A DNA stretch of 64,000 nucleotides from Lentisphaerota bacterium (GCA_018676675.1 JABHEG010000060.1:35252-99251); one strand, 5' to 3'; positions 46,966-56,185 are shown, counted from the stretch's first letter. The notes: generated from the sequence alone by a model not told the origin. Numbers and translations are program-made.

Positions 46966-47199
46966 CAGTCCTCCAATCGGCTGTCGCCAATCACATGCCC
47001 TGTCAACGTTCTCCAAGACCAACATGGAGCAGCGGCTCGGCCGTGCACCGAGACAAACTGTAGTCTCTTCAAGGCATCTTTCCTTCTCTTGACCACTCCG
47101 CATCCATCCGTTGACCTCACGTCTGCCCCGACCTATGTTCCTCACCAGCATGACGGAGCCCCACGGCACCACCAGACAGCCCCATAGGGACGCCAAACA

Positions 47200-47964
47200 A
47201 TGATCATCGACTGTCATGGACACTGCTCGATCGACGGCTCATATGCCCTCTCTGCAGACGACATGGTGAGGAGCCTTGACCTGTACGGGGTGGACAGAAT
47301 CTGCTGTTCTGCCCCCATATCCGCGGGAGAAACGTCGCCGGATCGGGTCCGGAGGAACAACGATCTCATCCTCGCATCAATGGCCAGGCACCCGAAACGC
47401 ATCCAGGGCTACTGCTTCGTCAATCCCGGCTACGCCCAGGCAACCCAAGACGAGATCACGCGGTGCGTTGTCGACGGAGGGATGATCGGCGTCAAGCTCT
47501 ACCACCAATACACCATCTGTGACCCTGTTCAGTACCCGCTGATTGAGCGTTGTATCGAGCTCGGGGTCCCCATCCTGATGCACGCCGGCTACCCGGCCGC
47601 TCCCGAGCTTCGGGAGAGTCAGCCGCGGCTCTCAACCGGTGAACACTTCGCGGAAATCGGCAAGCGCTATCCCGAAGCGACACTCATCTGCGGGCACATC
47701 GGAGGAGGAGGCGATTGGGAACGGCAGATCAAGGGCCTCCGCGAAGTTCCCACTGTCTTCCTGGACACGAGCGGTTCGGTCATCGATGCAGGAATGATTG
47801 AGCGGTGCGTCCGTGATCTGGGCAGTGAACGCCTGCTCTTCGCCTGTGACGGCAGCATGGCCCGAGGGGTCGGGAAGATGCTCGACGCCGATATCACCCC
47901 TGAGCAGCGCCAGGCCATCTTCAGCGACAACATCCTGAGTATCCTCGCACGGAGGAAAGTATGA
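47200..47964 (+). CDS. Amidohydrolase-family protein (metal-dependent TIM barrel)
   Basis: A 254-residue small amidohydrolase (AMDH2-like). Metal ligands appear intact: CHGH near residue 5-8 on strand 1, MHAG and CGHIGGGG further on, and an Asp in FACDGSM on strand 8. ICSAPIS-type segments support the barrel. The start ATG is 234 bases from the divergent secreted-protein gene. Stop overlaps the next gene start (ATGA). Likely hydrolyses or decarboxylates a small ring compound, unknown which. Confidence 0.82.
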   Translation: MIIDCHGHCSIDGSYALSADDMVRSLDLYGVDRICCSAPISAGETSPDRVRRNNDLILASMARHPKRIQGYCFVNPGYAQATQDEITRCVVDGGMIGVKLYHQYTICDPVQYPLIERCIELGVPILMHAGYPAAPELRESQPRLSTGEHFAEIGKRYPEATLICGHIGGGGDWERQIKGLREVPTVFLDTSGSVIDAGMIERCVRDLGSERLLFACDGSMARGVGKMLDADITPEQRQAIFSDNILSILARRKV

Positions 47965-48731
47965 TCTACGACGCCAACACGTGGATTGGGCATTGGCCGT
48001 TCCGAGCCCTGCCCCGACGTTCAGCCCGTGAACTGCTCGACCAAATGGACAAGCACGGCATCGAGAAAGCCCTCGTCGGCAGCCTGCACGGTCTCTTCTA
48101 CAAGGATGCACACGAAGCCAACCACGAACTGGTTCAAGAGATCCAGGGACACCGAGACCGCCTTCTGCCATGCGCCGTCCTCAACCCAACCTACTACGGG
48201 TGGCAGGATGATCTGCGCCAGTGTCGAGAGGAATACGGCACACCTGTTCTGCGCCTGGTTCCCGATTACCACGGATATGCCCTGACAGACGCCTGCACCA
48301 CCGAGCTGATCTCAGCCGCCCACGCGCTGAACATGCGCGTTGCGTTGATCGATCGCGTTGTTGATCCTCGTGGACGCCACCCTCTGGACCCAGGCCGTGA
48401 AGCGAAACGCGACCAGATCAGCGCTGTCCTCAGCCGGTTCCCGCAAGAACGCTTCCTCATGCTCAATTTCTCGGGGCTGGTCCCCAGCGGGACGAGTGAC
48501 GGACAGAGAAATCTATACGACATCACCCGCATTCTCGGCGGAAATGGCCTGCGACTGGAACGGGAGATCACCAAACACGGGGCCAAACACTTCGTGGTCG
48601 GCTCAACCATGCTCCTGCGCTACGGCAAGCCGGCCTATCTGGCTCTGGAGAAATGCCAGCTCGACCCACAGCAACGCGCCGCTGTCGAACACGGCAACCT
48701 AACTGAACTCGTGCCCGAACTGGCCGGGTAA
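47961..48731 (+). CDS. Amidohydrolase-fold protein lacking metal ligands
   Basis: A 256-residue relative of the preceding gene. Strand 1 reads YDANTWIGHWPF, so the HxH pair is replaced by N-x-W; later histidines of the family are also missing (FLMLNFSG replaces the strand-6 ligand region). It may be a non-catalytic partner subunit. The 4-base overlap with the upstream gene supports co-translation. Fold assignment rests on TIM-barrel-like strand pattern and on adjacency. Confidence 0.65.
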   Translation: MIYDANTWIGHWPFRALPRRSARELLDQMDKHGIEKALVGSLHGLFYKDAHEANHELVQEIQGHRDRLLPCAVLNPTYYGWQDDLRQCREEYGTPVLRLVPDYHGYALTDACTTELISAAHALNMRVALIDRVVDPRGRHPLDPGREAKRDQISAVLSRFPQERFLMLNFSGLVPSGTSDGQRNLYDITRILGGNGLRLEREITKHGAKHFVVGSTMLLRYGKPAYLALEKCQLDPQQRAAVEHGNLTELVPELAG

Positions 48732-48784
48732 CCATCCGTTTTGGCCGAGACACTGTCACCCCACAACCAACGGAGCGACCAACC

Positions 48785-50119
48785 ATGGTCTCCCGTCACT
48801 ACCGCGCAATCCGTCTGTGCCTTGCTTGGGCCCTTCCTCTTGCGGCCCTCGGTTCCTGGCCAACCTACCGTGGCGATAGCGCTCGATCCGGATACACAGC
48901 CGGTGAACTGCCGAAGGAACTGAGCCAAGACTGGGTATACCGTGCACCTCGCCCATGCCCAGCGTGGCCAAGTGTGGACTCGCGGGCCGGCTTTGACAGG
49001 GCCTACCACACGGTAATCTCCGACGGTCTCCTCTTTTTTGGTTCGTCCGCCACAGGCATTGTCTACGCGCTGGATGCGGGAACAGGGCGCGACGCATGGT
49101 CTTTTGTTACAGGCGGACCGGTCCGGCTGGCCCCAGCCGTGGCTGGCAATTGCGTGTATGTCGTCAGTGACGACGGTTTCCTCTACTGCCTCTCGACCAA
49201 AGCTCAGGAGGATCCAGGCCACGCCCCACAGCCGGCACGCCATTGGTCTCTTCGAGGCGGACCGGCCGACAGCCTTGTCCTGGGGAATGATCGCCTGATT
49301 TCACGCTGGCCGGCTCGCGGGGGACCCGTTGTCCACGACAACATCGTCTATTTCGCCGCAGGCATATGGCCATCCGAGGGCGTCTTCATACACGCTGTGG
49401 ATGCCCTGACAGGCAGGAAGCAATGGTGCAACAGCGAAAGTGGATCACGATACATGGCACAACCTCACCCCGGCGCCTACGCAGCCAGTGGTGTGTCAGC
49501 CCGGGGATACCTGGCTCTGGACGGAAAGCGCCTATTCGTCCCCACGGGCAGATCCGTGCCGGCCGTGTTTGGGCGCGCCACAGGCGACTTCAAATACTTC
49601 CACCTTGGGGAACGCGTCAACGTGAAAACAGGTGGCAGCCACGTCCTCGTAGGCGACGGCTGTTTCCTCAATGGCGGAGCGGCTTTCGACAGCGAAACGG
49701 GGCAACGTCTCGGGGCCCTGCCCAAATCCGTCTTCCCCGAACTGGCCGCCTGGACTCCTGAACAAATGGTCTGGTGGGCAGGTGGCCGCATCCACGTTGG
49801 GCGCTGGGAAGCAAGCGAGGGGAACGACCGCAAGGGTGAACCTGTTCACACACGTGCCTTGACCGAGGCAACCTCGTTCCCCACTCCTTACGGAGGGTCA
49901 GCCCTGATTCGAGCCGGAGGCGCTGTCGTCTCGGCCGGACACGGCCCCGGTGGTCACGGTGTGGCCGTCCTCGAACTCGCCACCGGGGACGTCCGCTTCT
50001 CCGGACCGACCGACGGGGAGGCGCTGAGCCTCTCGGTGGCGGAGGGGAAGCTATTTACGAGCACGGACATGGGAATCATTCATTGCTTCGGGGGGGGGGA
50101 CGCCGCCCCCCTCCCCTGA
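48785..50119 (+). CDS. PQQ-like beta-propeller protein, first part of a frameshifted fusion gene
   Basis: A secreted protein of 444 visible residues. A signal peptide (LAWALPLAALGSW) precedes WPTYRGDSARSGYT, the usual opening of this family, and propeller blades such as GIVYALDAGTGRDAW and DDGFLYCLS follow. The frame stops 18 bases after a run of ten Gs (50090-50099). Deleting one G joins it, with no stop, to the next gene, giving one 1290-codon protein with propeller, methyltransferase and second propeller. So this may be a fragment, or the tract may switch expression. Family function: unknown, possibly envelope assembly. Confidence 0.75.
   Translation: MVSRHYRAIRLCLAWALPLAALGSWPTYRGDSARSGYTAGELPKELSQDWVYRAPRPCPAWPSVDSRAGFDRAYHTVISDGLLFFGSSATGIVYALDAGTGRDAWSFVTGGPVRLAPAVAGNCVYVVSDDGFLYCLSTKAQEDPGHAPQPARHWSLRGGPADSLVLGNDRLISRWPARGGPVVHDNIVYFAAGIWPSEGVFIHAVDALTGRKQWCNSESGSRYMAQPHPGAYAASGVSARGYLALDGKRLFVPTGRSVPAVFGRATGDFKYFHLGERVNVKTGGSHVLVGDGCFLNGGAAFDSETGQRLGALPKSVFPELAAWTPEQMVWWAGGRIHVGRWEASEGNDRKGEPVHTRALTEATSFPTPYGGSALIRAGGAVVSAGHGPGGHGVAVLELATGDVRFSGPTDGEALSLSVAEGKLFTSTDMGIIHCFGGGDAAPLP
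50090..50099 (+). repeat. G10 homopolymer tract at a frameshift site
   Basis: Ten consecutive Gs at the end of the first propeller frame. With nine, codons continue as ACG CCG CCC and on, without any stop, into the downstream frame beginning in-phase before 50175. This is either a sequencing or assembly error, a mutation, or a slippage-prone site. Confidence 0.85.
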
Positions 50120-50174
50120 TCCCCTCCTCCCTCGGGAACCGCTGGCCAAGTCCAGTGATCCCACAACAGCGGCC

Positions 50175-52658
50175 GTGAAGGAGATTCTGCACTCGGGAGC
50201 CCCAACGGCGGGCTGGTGCGTCGATCTTGGGTGCGGTGATGGAGCGCTCGCCTGCGCACTGGCCGAACAGACCAGCCTTACCATCTGTGCCGTTGACCCT
50301 GATCGGAGCAATGTCGACACCGCTCGGAGGCGTCTCCGGGAGGCCGGGCTGTTGGGGACTCGCGTTACCGTGCACCACACGCCGTTGGACGGGCGCCATC
50401 TCCCCCCGAGATTCGCGGATCTGGTCGTGTCCGGACGCTCCGTCACTGAAGGCGCTGATGTCGTGACCAGGGATGCCGTGACCCGTCTGCTGCACCCCTT
50501 CGTCGGCAAAGCCTGGGTAGGACAGGCCGGGGCCATGCCGACCATCACAGCGCCAGACCTGTCAGGCGCAGGTCAATGGACGCATCAATACGCGGATGCG
50601 GCTAACACCAACTGCTCGGCGGACACACTGCTCCACGGCCCATTGGGAGCGCTCTGGTTCAAGGATTTCGGGTTCACTATGCCGAACAGGCACGGCCGGG
50701 GGCCAGCTCCGTTGTTCACCCAGGGGCGCCTGATCGTTGAGGGCCGCGACGCCCTCCGCTGTGTCGATGCCTACAATGGGCGCGTTCTGTGGGAATATGC
50801 GTTGCCCGGGATTCTGGCCGCCAACGATCAGGACCACATCATGGGAGTTTCCGGCACGGGCAGCAACGTGTGCGTGGATCAGTCCCGTGTGTACATCCGC
50901 CGGCCCCACGACTGCCTCTGCCTTGACCTGGAGACCGGGGTGCTGCTCCGGGCAATCCCCGCCCCTCCCCCAACGCCGGGAGCCGAACCCGGCACGTGGG
51001 GATTCCTTGCCTGCGTCAACAACACGCTGTTCGGCACGCTTGCGGACACCGCACACACGGTGGAATTCCGCTACATCCGAGGCGATATGAGCTCGCAATT
51101 CACCGAGTCCCGGATGGTCTTCGCTGTCGACTCCGAGACAGGCCGAGAGAAATGGCGATACACCCCAAAACACTCTGTCCGGAATAACACCATCGCTATC
51201 GGCAACGGTCGCCTTTACTGCATCGACCGCGCGCAAGCCCCATTCGATCGCCTCGATCCCGACTACAAAGAGCTCCGGGGGCAGCGTGATGTGAGGCCGT
51301 TCCCGCCCGGTGTCCTTGTGGCACTTGACACATCAACCGGCCGCGAAATCTGGCGCAATGACGAAGCCATCTGGGGAACGCTCCTCGCCTTGAGCACCGA
51401 ACACAACGTGTTGGTCATGACCTACCAGAACACATCGTTCAAACTCCGTTCCGAGCTAGGCGGACGCATGGCCGCCTTCAACACGACCACGGGGAAGCGC
51501 ACATGGGATATCGAGGCGAGCTACAAGTCGCGCCCCATGTTGACCGGGAAGACGATCTATGCACAACCCGGGGCCTGGGACCTGGTCACTGGGAAGACCA
51601 AGCCGTTCGCGTTTTCCCGTGCCTACGGTTGCGGCACCGTTTCCGCCTGCAAGACGATGCTGCTCTTCCGTTCAGGAACCCTCGGCTTTGTAGACCTGAC
51701 AGGCAACTACGGAACCGAGAACTATGGCGGCTTCCGGCCGGGATGCTGGATCAATGCCATCCCTGCCGGCGGCTTGGTACTCATCCCTGATGCAACTGAT
51801 CGCTGTCGCTGCAGCTATCTGATCAAGGCCTCTCTCGCCCTGATGCCCTATGGTGTTCGCGCACCACGTCTCCACCCCGCAACGGCGGCAGTATCCGGCC
51901 CGCTGGATATCACCGTCGATACTGAAGCCGACGCAGACCAGGCCCGTTACACTCTTGACGGTTCAGATCCGACAGAGGAAGCGGCACTGTACGAAAAACC
52001 GGTAAGGGTGACGACCACGTCCACCCTCAAAGTCCGGACGTTTCGCCACGGAGCTCCTCCCAGTGCAGTGGCGATCGGCACATTTGTCATAGACCCGGCC
52101 ATCGTCCCCATTGATGGCGACAACTGGGCGGTACATGATGCCCCGGGACGCTCCAACACCAGTCGCTGGGAAATCGCGAATGGGACAGCCACCGAGACCT
52201 CCAATTTCTATATCGGGGAAGCCAAGGACCGTGACTGGCGCACCGAACGGCCGGGAACATACCGAGTTTACACGCCGGGAGAGGTATGCAAAGACGGAGA
52301 ACTGACCGTCGAACTCTCCTCCAGCGACAACGATGGGCTGGGAATTGTTCTCCGGTGGCAGGCCCCCGACCGTTATCTCCTCTGGGCCATGGATGCAGAA
52401 CGCAGTTTCCACATCTTGGCCATGAAAGACGGTAAGACCTACGAGATTCTGGACGTTGCGGAAGTCGGCTACAAAGCCAACCAGTGGTACCGCCTCAAAG
52501 CGACGCTGCGGGGCAATGCCGTGGCCGTTACCATTGACGGAAAAGAGGACGTGAGCGCGACAGACGTCAAACTGCCGGAAGGGACGTTCGGCTTCTACTC
52601 CTGGGGCAGCACCGGGGCCAAGTTCCGCGGCGCCGCATGGCGCCCTGCAAACAAGTGA
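50175..52658 (+). CDS. Second part of the fusion gene: SAM-methyltransferase-like domain + PQQ propeller + chitobiase-like C-terminal domain
   Basis: Residues about 12-95 form a short class I SAM-methyltransferase-like domain (VDLGCGDGAL at 16-25, AVDPD near 39). A linker leads to GAGQWTHQYADA (132-143) and a second PQQ-like propeller with blades LRCVDAYNGRVLWEY and VFAVDSETGREKWRY. A chitobiase/hexosaminidase C-terminal-like module follows at about 560-640 (YTLDGSDPTEEA, VRTFRHGAPPSAVA), then a concanavalin-like final domain of 180 residues. The annotated GTG has no ribosome-binding site and the frame is open upstream to the G10 tract, which supports one split gene. Confidence 0.8.
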   Translation: MKEILHSGAPTAGWCVDLGCGDGALACALAEQTSLTICAVDPDRSNVDTARRRLREAGLLGTRVTVHHTPLDGRHLPPRFADLVVSGRSVTEGADVVTRDAVTRLLHPFVGKAWVGQAGAMPTITAPDLSGAGQWTHQYADAANTNCSADTLLHGPLGALWFKDFGFTMPNRHGRGPAPLFTQGRLIVEGRDALRCVDAYNGRVLWEYALPGILAANDQDHIMGVSGTGSNVCVDQSRVYIRRPHDCLCLDLETGVLLRAIPAPPPTPGAEPGTWGFLACVNNTLFGTLADTAHTVEFRYIRGDMSSQFTESRMVFAVDSETGREKWRYTPKHSVRNNTIAIGNGRLYCIDRAQAPFDRLDPDYKELRGQRDVRPFPPGVLVALDTSTGREIWRNDEAIWGTLLALSTEHNVLVMTYQNTSFKLRSELGGRMAAFNTTTGKRTWDIEASYKSRPMLTGKTIYAQPGAWDLVTGKTKPFAFSRAYGCGTVSACKTMLLFRSGTLGFVDLTGNYGTENYGGFRPGCWINAIPAGGLVLIPDATDRCRCSYLIKASLALMPYGVRAPRLHPATAAVSGPLDITVDTEADADQARYTLDGSDPTEEAALYEKPVRVTTTSTLKVRTFRHGAPPSAVAIGTFVIDPAIVPIDGDNWAVHDAPGRSNTSRWEIANGTATETSNFYIGEAKDRDWRTERPGTYRVYTPGEVCKDGELTVELSSSDNDGLGIVLRWQAPDRYLLWAMDAERSFHILAMKDGKTYEILDVAEVGYKANQWYRLKATLRGNAVAVTIDGKEDVSATDVKLPEGTFGFYSWGSTGAKFRGAAWRPANK

Positions 52659-52662
52659 TGCG

Positions 52663-53214
52663 TCACCGAGCGTCAGCGATGAGCTCCTCAAGTCCACTGA
52701 GCCGGTAGCGGTTGCACACCGCGCGGACCTCATTCAGATCGAGTTCGGGATTCCGGGTCAGCAGCTCCACGATGTCGGCTTTCGATTTGTACCCGCCAGC
52801 ATAGAGTTTGAGCGCGATGAGCTGCGCAATGGGGACCAGGCGGAGAGGGCTCCCCGCCCTGACTGTCAGGTTCGCACCGCGCACCGCGTCATCGATCACC
52901 GCCGGGAAGCGGTTCGCGTAACTGATGATCTGCAGGAGTCCGCCCCCCCCTGTCACGTCAATGACTCCCCCCAAAGGGTCATCGCCGTCTGGCTCCCGCA
53001 GCTCTGCCGAAAAGCCTCCTCCTCGGAGCGATTCAGTTATCGCACGCAAGGTCGCAAGGTCGGCATTGACGCCTAAGTCGATGTCTTCCGTCTGACGAAC
53101 GTAACGGTAGGCTGCGAGCGCCGTCGCGCCAATAACCACGGCATCGACACGATGCCGTTTGAGGACGCCAACAACGCTCTCGGCTGCTCGAAGCATTACC
53201 TCGGGGTCAAACAC
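52663..53214 (-). CDS. Nucleotidyltransferase-fold protein (AbiEii/DUF6036-like)
   Basis: A 183-residue protein. ALAAYRYVRQTEDIDLGVNADL carries the conserved polar and acidic positions (T-E-D-I-D-L) of minimal nucleotidyltransferases, and LRLVPIAQLIALKLYAGG with KSKADIVELL matches the C-terminal half of AbiEii-type relatives. The GTG at 53214 follows AAGGA and overlaps the upstream small gene by 19 bases; ATG 53196 is alternative. With that small gene it looks like a two-gene module, perhaps toxin-antitoxin-like; function is inferred only. Confidence 0.75.
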   Translation of the reverse strand: MFDPEVMLRAAESVVGVLKRHRVDAVVIGATALAAYRYVRQTEDIDLGVNADLATLRAITESLRGGGFSAELREPDGDDPLGGVIDVTGGGGLLQIISYANRFPAVIDDAVRGANLTVRAGSPLRLVPIAQLIALKLYAGGYKSKADIVELLTRNPELDLNEVRAVCNRYRLSGLEELIADAR

Positions 53215-53378
53215 CTGTCCTTGTCCTCCGCCTCCGGCTTCAGCCACGAGAAACGTGTCCCTATCGACAGTGCAGCCTTGATTCTGTCCTCTATCGACAT
53301 CCCGCGCAGACGCGCCAACTCCTCCTCGTGCGATCGTGTCGCACAGGCACTCCGTCGGGGTTGGTGAGTAGCGTTCAT
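53196..53378 (-). CDS. Small protein preceding the nucleotidyltransferase gene (60 aa)
   Basis: A small, charged, mainly helical protein (RRSACATRSHEEELARLRG, MSIEDRIKAALSIGTRFSWL). Its frame overlaps the 5' end of the nucleotidyltransferase gene by 19 bases, which is typical of paired genes. Similar short proteins often precede such nucleotidyltransferases; no named family is assigned. Start ATG 53378. Confidence 0.6.
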   Translation of the reverse strand: MNATHQPRRSACATRSHEEELARLRGMSIEDRIKAALSIGTRFSWLKPEAEDKDRCLTPR

Positions 53379-53749
53379 GGGCGTCAGACAAGAATGTGGC
53401 TCTTCGCGGTATATCGCTATGAAGATAACCCCGCGAGCCGTGAGCGCCAGCACAGGACGAGGACAGCTTCTCTGCAAGGCGTGACACAAGGCCCAGCCTG
53501 GCACCCGACAAGGCCGATCCTCAAGTAACCGATGCAGGCCCTGCATCGTGCTTCTCAGTCGCACGCGGCGGCAGCATCGAGCACGAATTGCCCCAGCGGG
53601 ATTTGTGGCATTTAGGGCAGCCCAGTCTCACCCGGGCAACCGGGAGATAGTCGCTGCTGGTGGTCGACCGATTCGCGCCTCTCTTGATAGCGCGCGTATA
53701 CCCCCTTAGAGTGTGTATGGAATCGGAGCAAAGAAGGAAGGAACCAAGC
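53379..53749. other. Divergent spacer without a supportable gene
   Basis: 371 bases. Apart from the promoter candidate near 53684-53712, it holds a minus-strand frame with C-P-K-C-H and a few basic residues but no start signal; this might be a decayed remnant. I make no gene call there. Confidence 0.45.
53684..53712 (+). promoter_or_regulatory. Possible promoter for the SUMF1-containing secreted protein
   Basis: TTGATA (53684-53689) and TAGAGT (53707-53712) are 17 bases apart. The predicted start lies about 30 bases before the ATG at 53750, which has GGAAGGAA about 7 bases upstream. Confidence 0.4.
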
Positions 53750-56146
53750 ATGACGACGGCACGAAGCGTTCTGTTGACCACAGCCCTGATGATCCTCGCC
53801 ACTCATGTCACATCGGCGTTGGTGGTGACCGACGCAGTCCACAGCCCTTCACGTGATGGAACCACTCTCACCGTATCCGGGAGCTTCTCGTTCACAGGCA
53901 CGGAGACGTTCACGCTGGTCTATGCCTTGCCCGAAGGATGGGCATACATCGATAGCAGCGGCACGGCCTCGAGTGGAAGCCCGGCATTCGCGTTCAATGA
54001 CGGCGGAAATGAGCTGTCGTGTTTCCTCTTGGGCACACCATCGTCCCCACTCTCATTCTCGTTCGATGTGGGGCTACCTTCACATGATGCCACGGGGACG
54101 GTCTCTGGCGAAATCCAGTACAACGATGCGCAAGGCAATCCGCAGCCGGCGATCCCCATTGGCTCAGCTCTCTCCTTCCCGATCTACACACTGACTGTGG
54201 AGAACGGGACGGGTGATGGCCAGTATGAACCGGGAACAGCAGTCACGGTCGCCGCAGACACTCCGCCTGCCGGGCATCACTTCGCCGGCTGGGCCGCCCC
54301 CGGCGGCGCCGGGACATTCACCGATGCTTCCCTCCCCTCCACCACCTACACGACCTCAGCTAACGACGTAACCGTGACCGGAACCTATGCCATCAATACC
54401 TACGCCCTGGACGTTGCCTCAGACCACGGAACGCCGACGCCGGCTGTGGATAGCCACACATACGACTGGGGCACGGATATCACCTGCAGCGTTACCAGCC
54501 CCGAGGAGGATGGGACAACTCGCTACGTCTGCTCCGGCTGGACCGGGACAGGCAACGTCCCGGCAGCGGGTACAGCGTTGACGACAGGCAACCTCACCAT
54601 CACGGAAGGCTCCTCGATCACCTGGAACTGGGATACCGAATACTGGCTGGACACCGAGGTGATTGGGAATGGTGCGGTGGACGTTGCCGACGACTGGAAG
54701 CCGGCCAACGCGAGTGTGACCATCGCCGCAACCCCCGCAGCCAACCACCACTTCACCGGATGGAGTGGCGCTGTCGAGGGGGCAACGATCAATGGAACAC
54801 AGATCACTGTGACCATGTCCGAAGCACGCGCGATCACAGCCAGCTTCGCGATCGATACGTACGACGTGACGTTCCATGCCGGAGCCCATGGGGTCCTGGC
54901 CGGAGGGAATCCGGATGTGGTCTTCACCGTCAACCATGGCGATCCAGCCCCGGTCGCCCCCGCGGTCACTCCTGATGCCACCTATGAGTTCATCGACTGG
55001 TCGCCTGTGTTACCGGGAATTGTCACGGCAACCGTCGCGACCACCGCACACTACGCGCTGGACTACCACGATGCTGACTACCTGACTGGTGGAGACTGGA
55101 AGATCGATCCCCTGGAAGTCACCCGGCTCATCGAATTCTACAAAGCCAACGGTTACCACTCCGACCCGAACAGCGCCGACGGCTTTGCCCCCGGTCCCGG
55201 CGACCAGTCCGGCGCAATGCACAGCGCCGACTACCTCAGCGGCGGGAACTGGAAGATTGATCCCCAGGAAGTCACCCGAGTCATCGAATTCTACAAAGCC
55301 AATGCGTACCATTGGGATGATTCAGCCGCGGATGGATATGCCCAGGGGGAACCCCCGCCCCCCGCCGAATTCGCCCTCATCGAGGCCGGGACGAATAGCG
55401 GGACCGATCCGGACTTCGGCACGTACTCCCTGACCGTCGATACGTTCTACATGGCCAAGACCGAAGTACCCAAAGCCAAGTGGGACGACGTCCGGGCTTG
55501 GGGACTGACCAACGGCTACACCGACTTGCCGGAGGGCGGTGGTGAGGGACCAGATCACCCGGTGCAGGAGGTGAGCTGGAGTGATGTGGTGAAGTGGTGC
55601 AACGCACGTAGCGAAATGGAGGAGCGCACCCCCTGCTACACAGACTCCGGGGTTGTCTACAGGACCGGGGAAGGAACGGCCGGTACGTTTGGGGTGGCCT
55701 GCGACTCCGCCGTGAACGGTTACCGGTTGCCGACGGATATCGAGTGGGAATACGCGGCTCGAGGTGGCCTGTCTGGGAAGCGCTTTCCGTGGGGCGACAC
55801 GATCACGCACAGTCAGGCAAACTACCTCAGTGACGAGGACTTCGACTACGATGTCAGCTTGACGCGCGGACACCACCCAACCTACGACGACGGCACGGTT
55901 CCCTACACGAGCCCAGTCGGTTCGTTCCCGGCCAACGGCTACGGGCTGCACGATGTAACCGGCAATGTCTGGGAATGGTGTTGGGATTGGTATCCGGGTT
56001 ACGTGGGTTCCCTGCGGGTCTATCGCGGCGGTGGTTGGAACCGCAACGCCACCGGTTGCCGCGTCGCAAGCAACGACGGATACGGCCCCACCTTAGACTA
56101 CGACTCCGTGGGCTTCCGCGTCTGCTCTACGGCTCCCGGGGAGTGA
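53750..56146 (+). CDS. Secreted protein with shared N-terminal domain, InlB-type repeats, dockerin-like repeats and SUMF1 domain
   Basis: 798 residues. A signal peptide (TTARSVLLTTALMILATHVTSA) leads to an approximately 135-residue N-terminal domain that is clearly similar to that of the next gene. Then come about four beta-grasp units of the InlB-B/Flg_new type (HHFAGWAAPGG, HHFTGWSGAVEGA). Two 51-residue tandem units follow (DADYLTGGDWKIDPLEVTR and SADYLSGGNWKIDPQEVTR), EF-hand-like but with an insertion. The end, about residues 545-795, is a formylglycine-generating-enzyme-type SUMF1 domain: MAKTEVPKAKWD, YRLPTDIEWEYAARGG, NVWEWCWDWY, YRGGGWNRN. Probably an extracellular, non-enzymatic or unknown-activity protein. 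Confidence 0.8.
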   Translation: MTTARSVLLTTALMILATHVTSALVVTDAVHSPSRDGTTLTVSGSFSFTGTETFTLVYALPEGWAYIDSSGTASSGSPAFAFNDGGNELSCFLLGTPSSPLSFSFDVGLPSHDATGTVSGEIQYNDAQGNPQPAIPIGSALSFPIYTLTVENGTGDGQYEPGTAVTVAADTPPAGHHFAGWAAPGGAGTFTDASLPSTTYTTSANDVTVTGTYAINTYALDVASDHGTPTPAVDSHTYDWGTDITCSVTSPEEDGTTRYVCSGWTGTGNVPAAGTALTTGNLTITEGSSITWNWDTEYWLDTEVIGNGAVDVADDWKPANASVTIAATPAANHHFTGWSGAVEGATINGTQITVTMSEARAITASFAIDTYDVTFHAGAHGVLAGGNPDVVFTVNHGDPAPVAPAVTPDATYEFIDWSPVLPGIVTATVATTAHYALDYHDADYLTGGDWKIDPLEVTRLIEFYKANGYHSDPNSADGFAPGPGDQSGAMHSADYLSGGNWKIDPQEVTRVIEFYKANAYHWDDSAADGYAQGEPPPPAEFALIEAGTNSGTDPDFGTYSLTVDTFYMAKTEVPKAKWDDVRAWGLTNGYTDLPEGGGEGPDHPVQEVSWSDVVKWCNARSEMEERTPCYTDSGVVYRTGEGTAGTFGVACDSAVNGYRLPTDIEWEYAARGGLSGKRFPWGDTITHSQANYLSDEDFDYDVSLTRGHHPTYDDGTVPYTSPVGSFPANGYGLHDVTGNVWEWCWDWYPGYVGSLRVYRGGGWNRNATGCRVASNDGYGPTLDYDSVGFRVCSTAPGE
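55070..55314 (+). repeat. Two dockerin-like tandem repeats
   Basis: Two near-identical 93-base DNA segments (about 55070-55162 and 55222-55314) are separated by a short non-repeat. Each encodes ADYL(T/S)GG-(D/N)-WKIDP-x-EVTR and IEFYKAN. The spacing from the first Asp to the Ile is two residues longer than in a canonical dockerin calcium loop. Confidence 0.6.
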
Positions 56147-56185
56147 GTGTTCGCCCGGCCGGATAGCGAAAGAGAGGTGCACACC

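Noticed and set aside
53521..53802. Minus-strand frame with CPKCHKSRWGNSC in the spacer before the SUMF1 gene
   Set aside because: Looks like a possible zinc ribbon remnant, but it lacks a start signal and overlaps the next gene's promoter and start; not enough to call.
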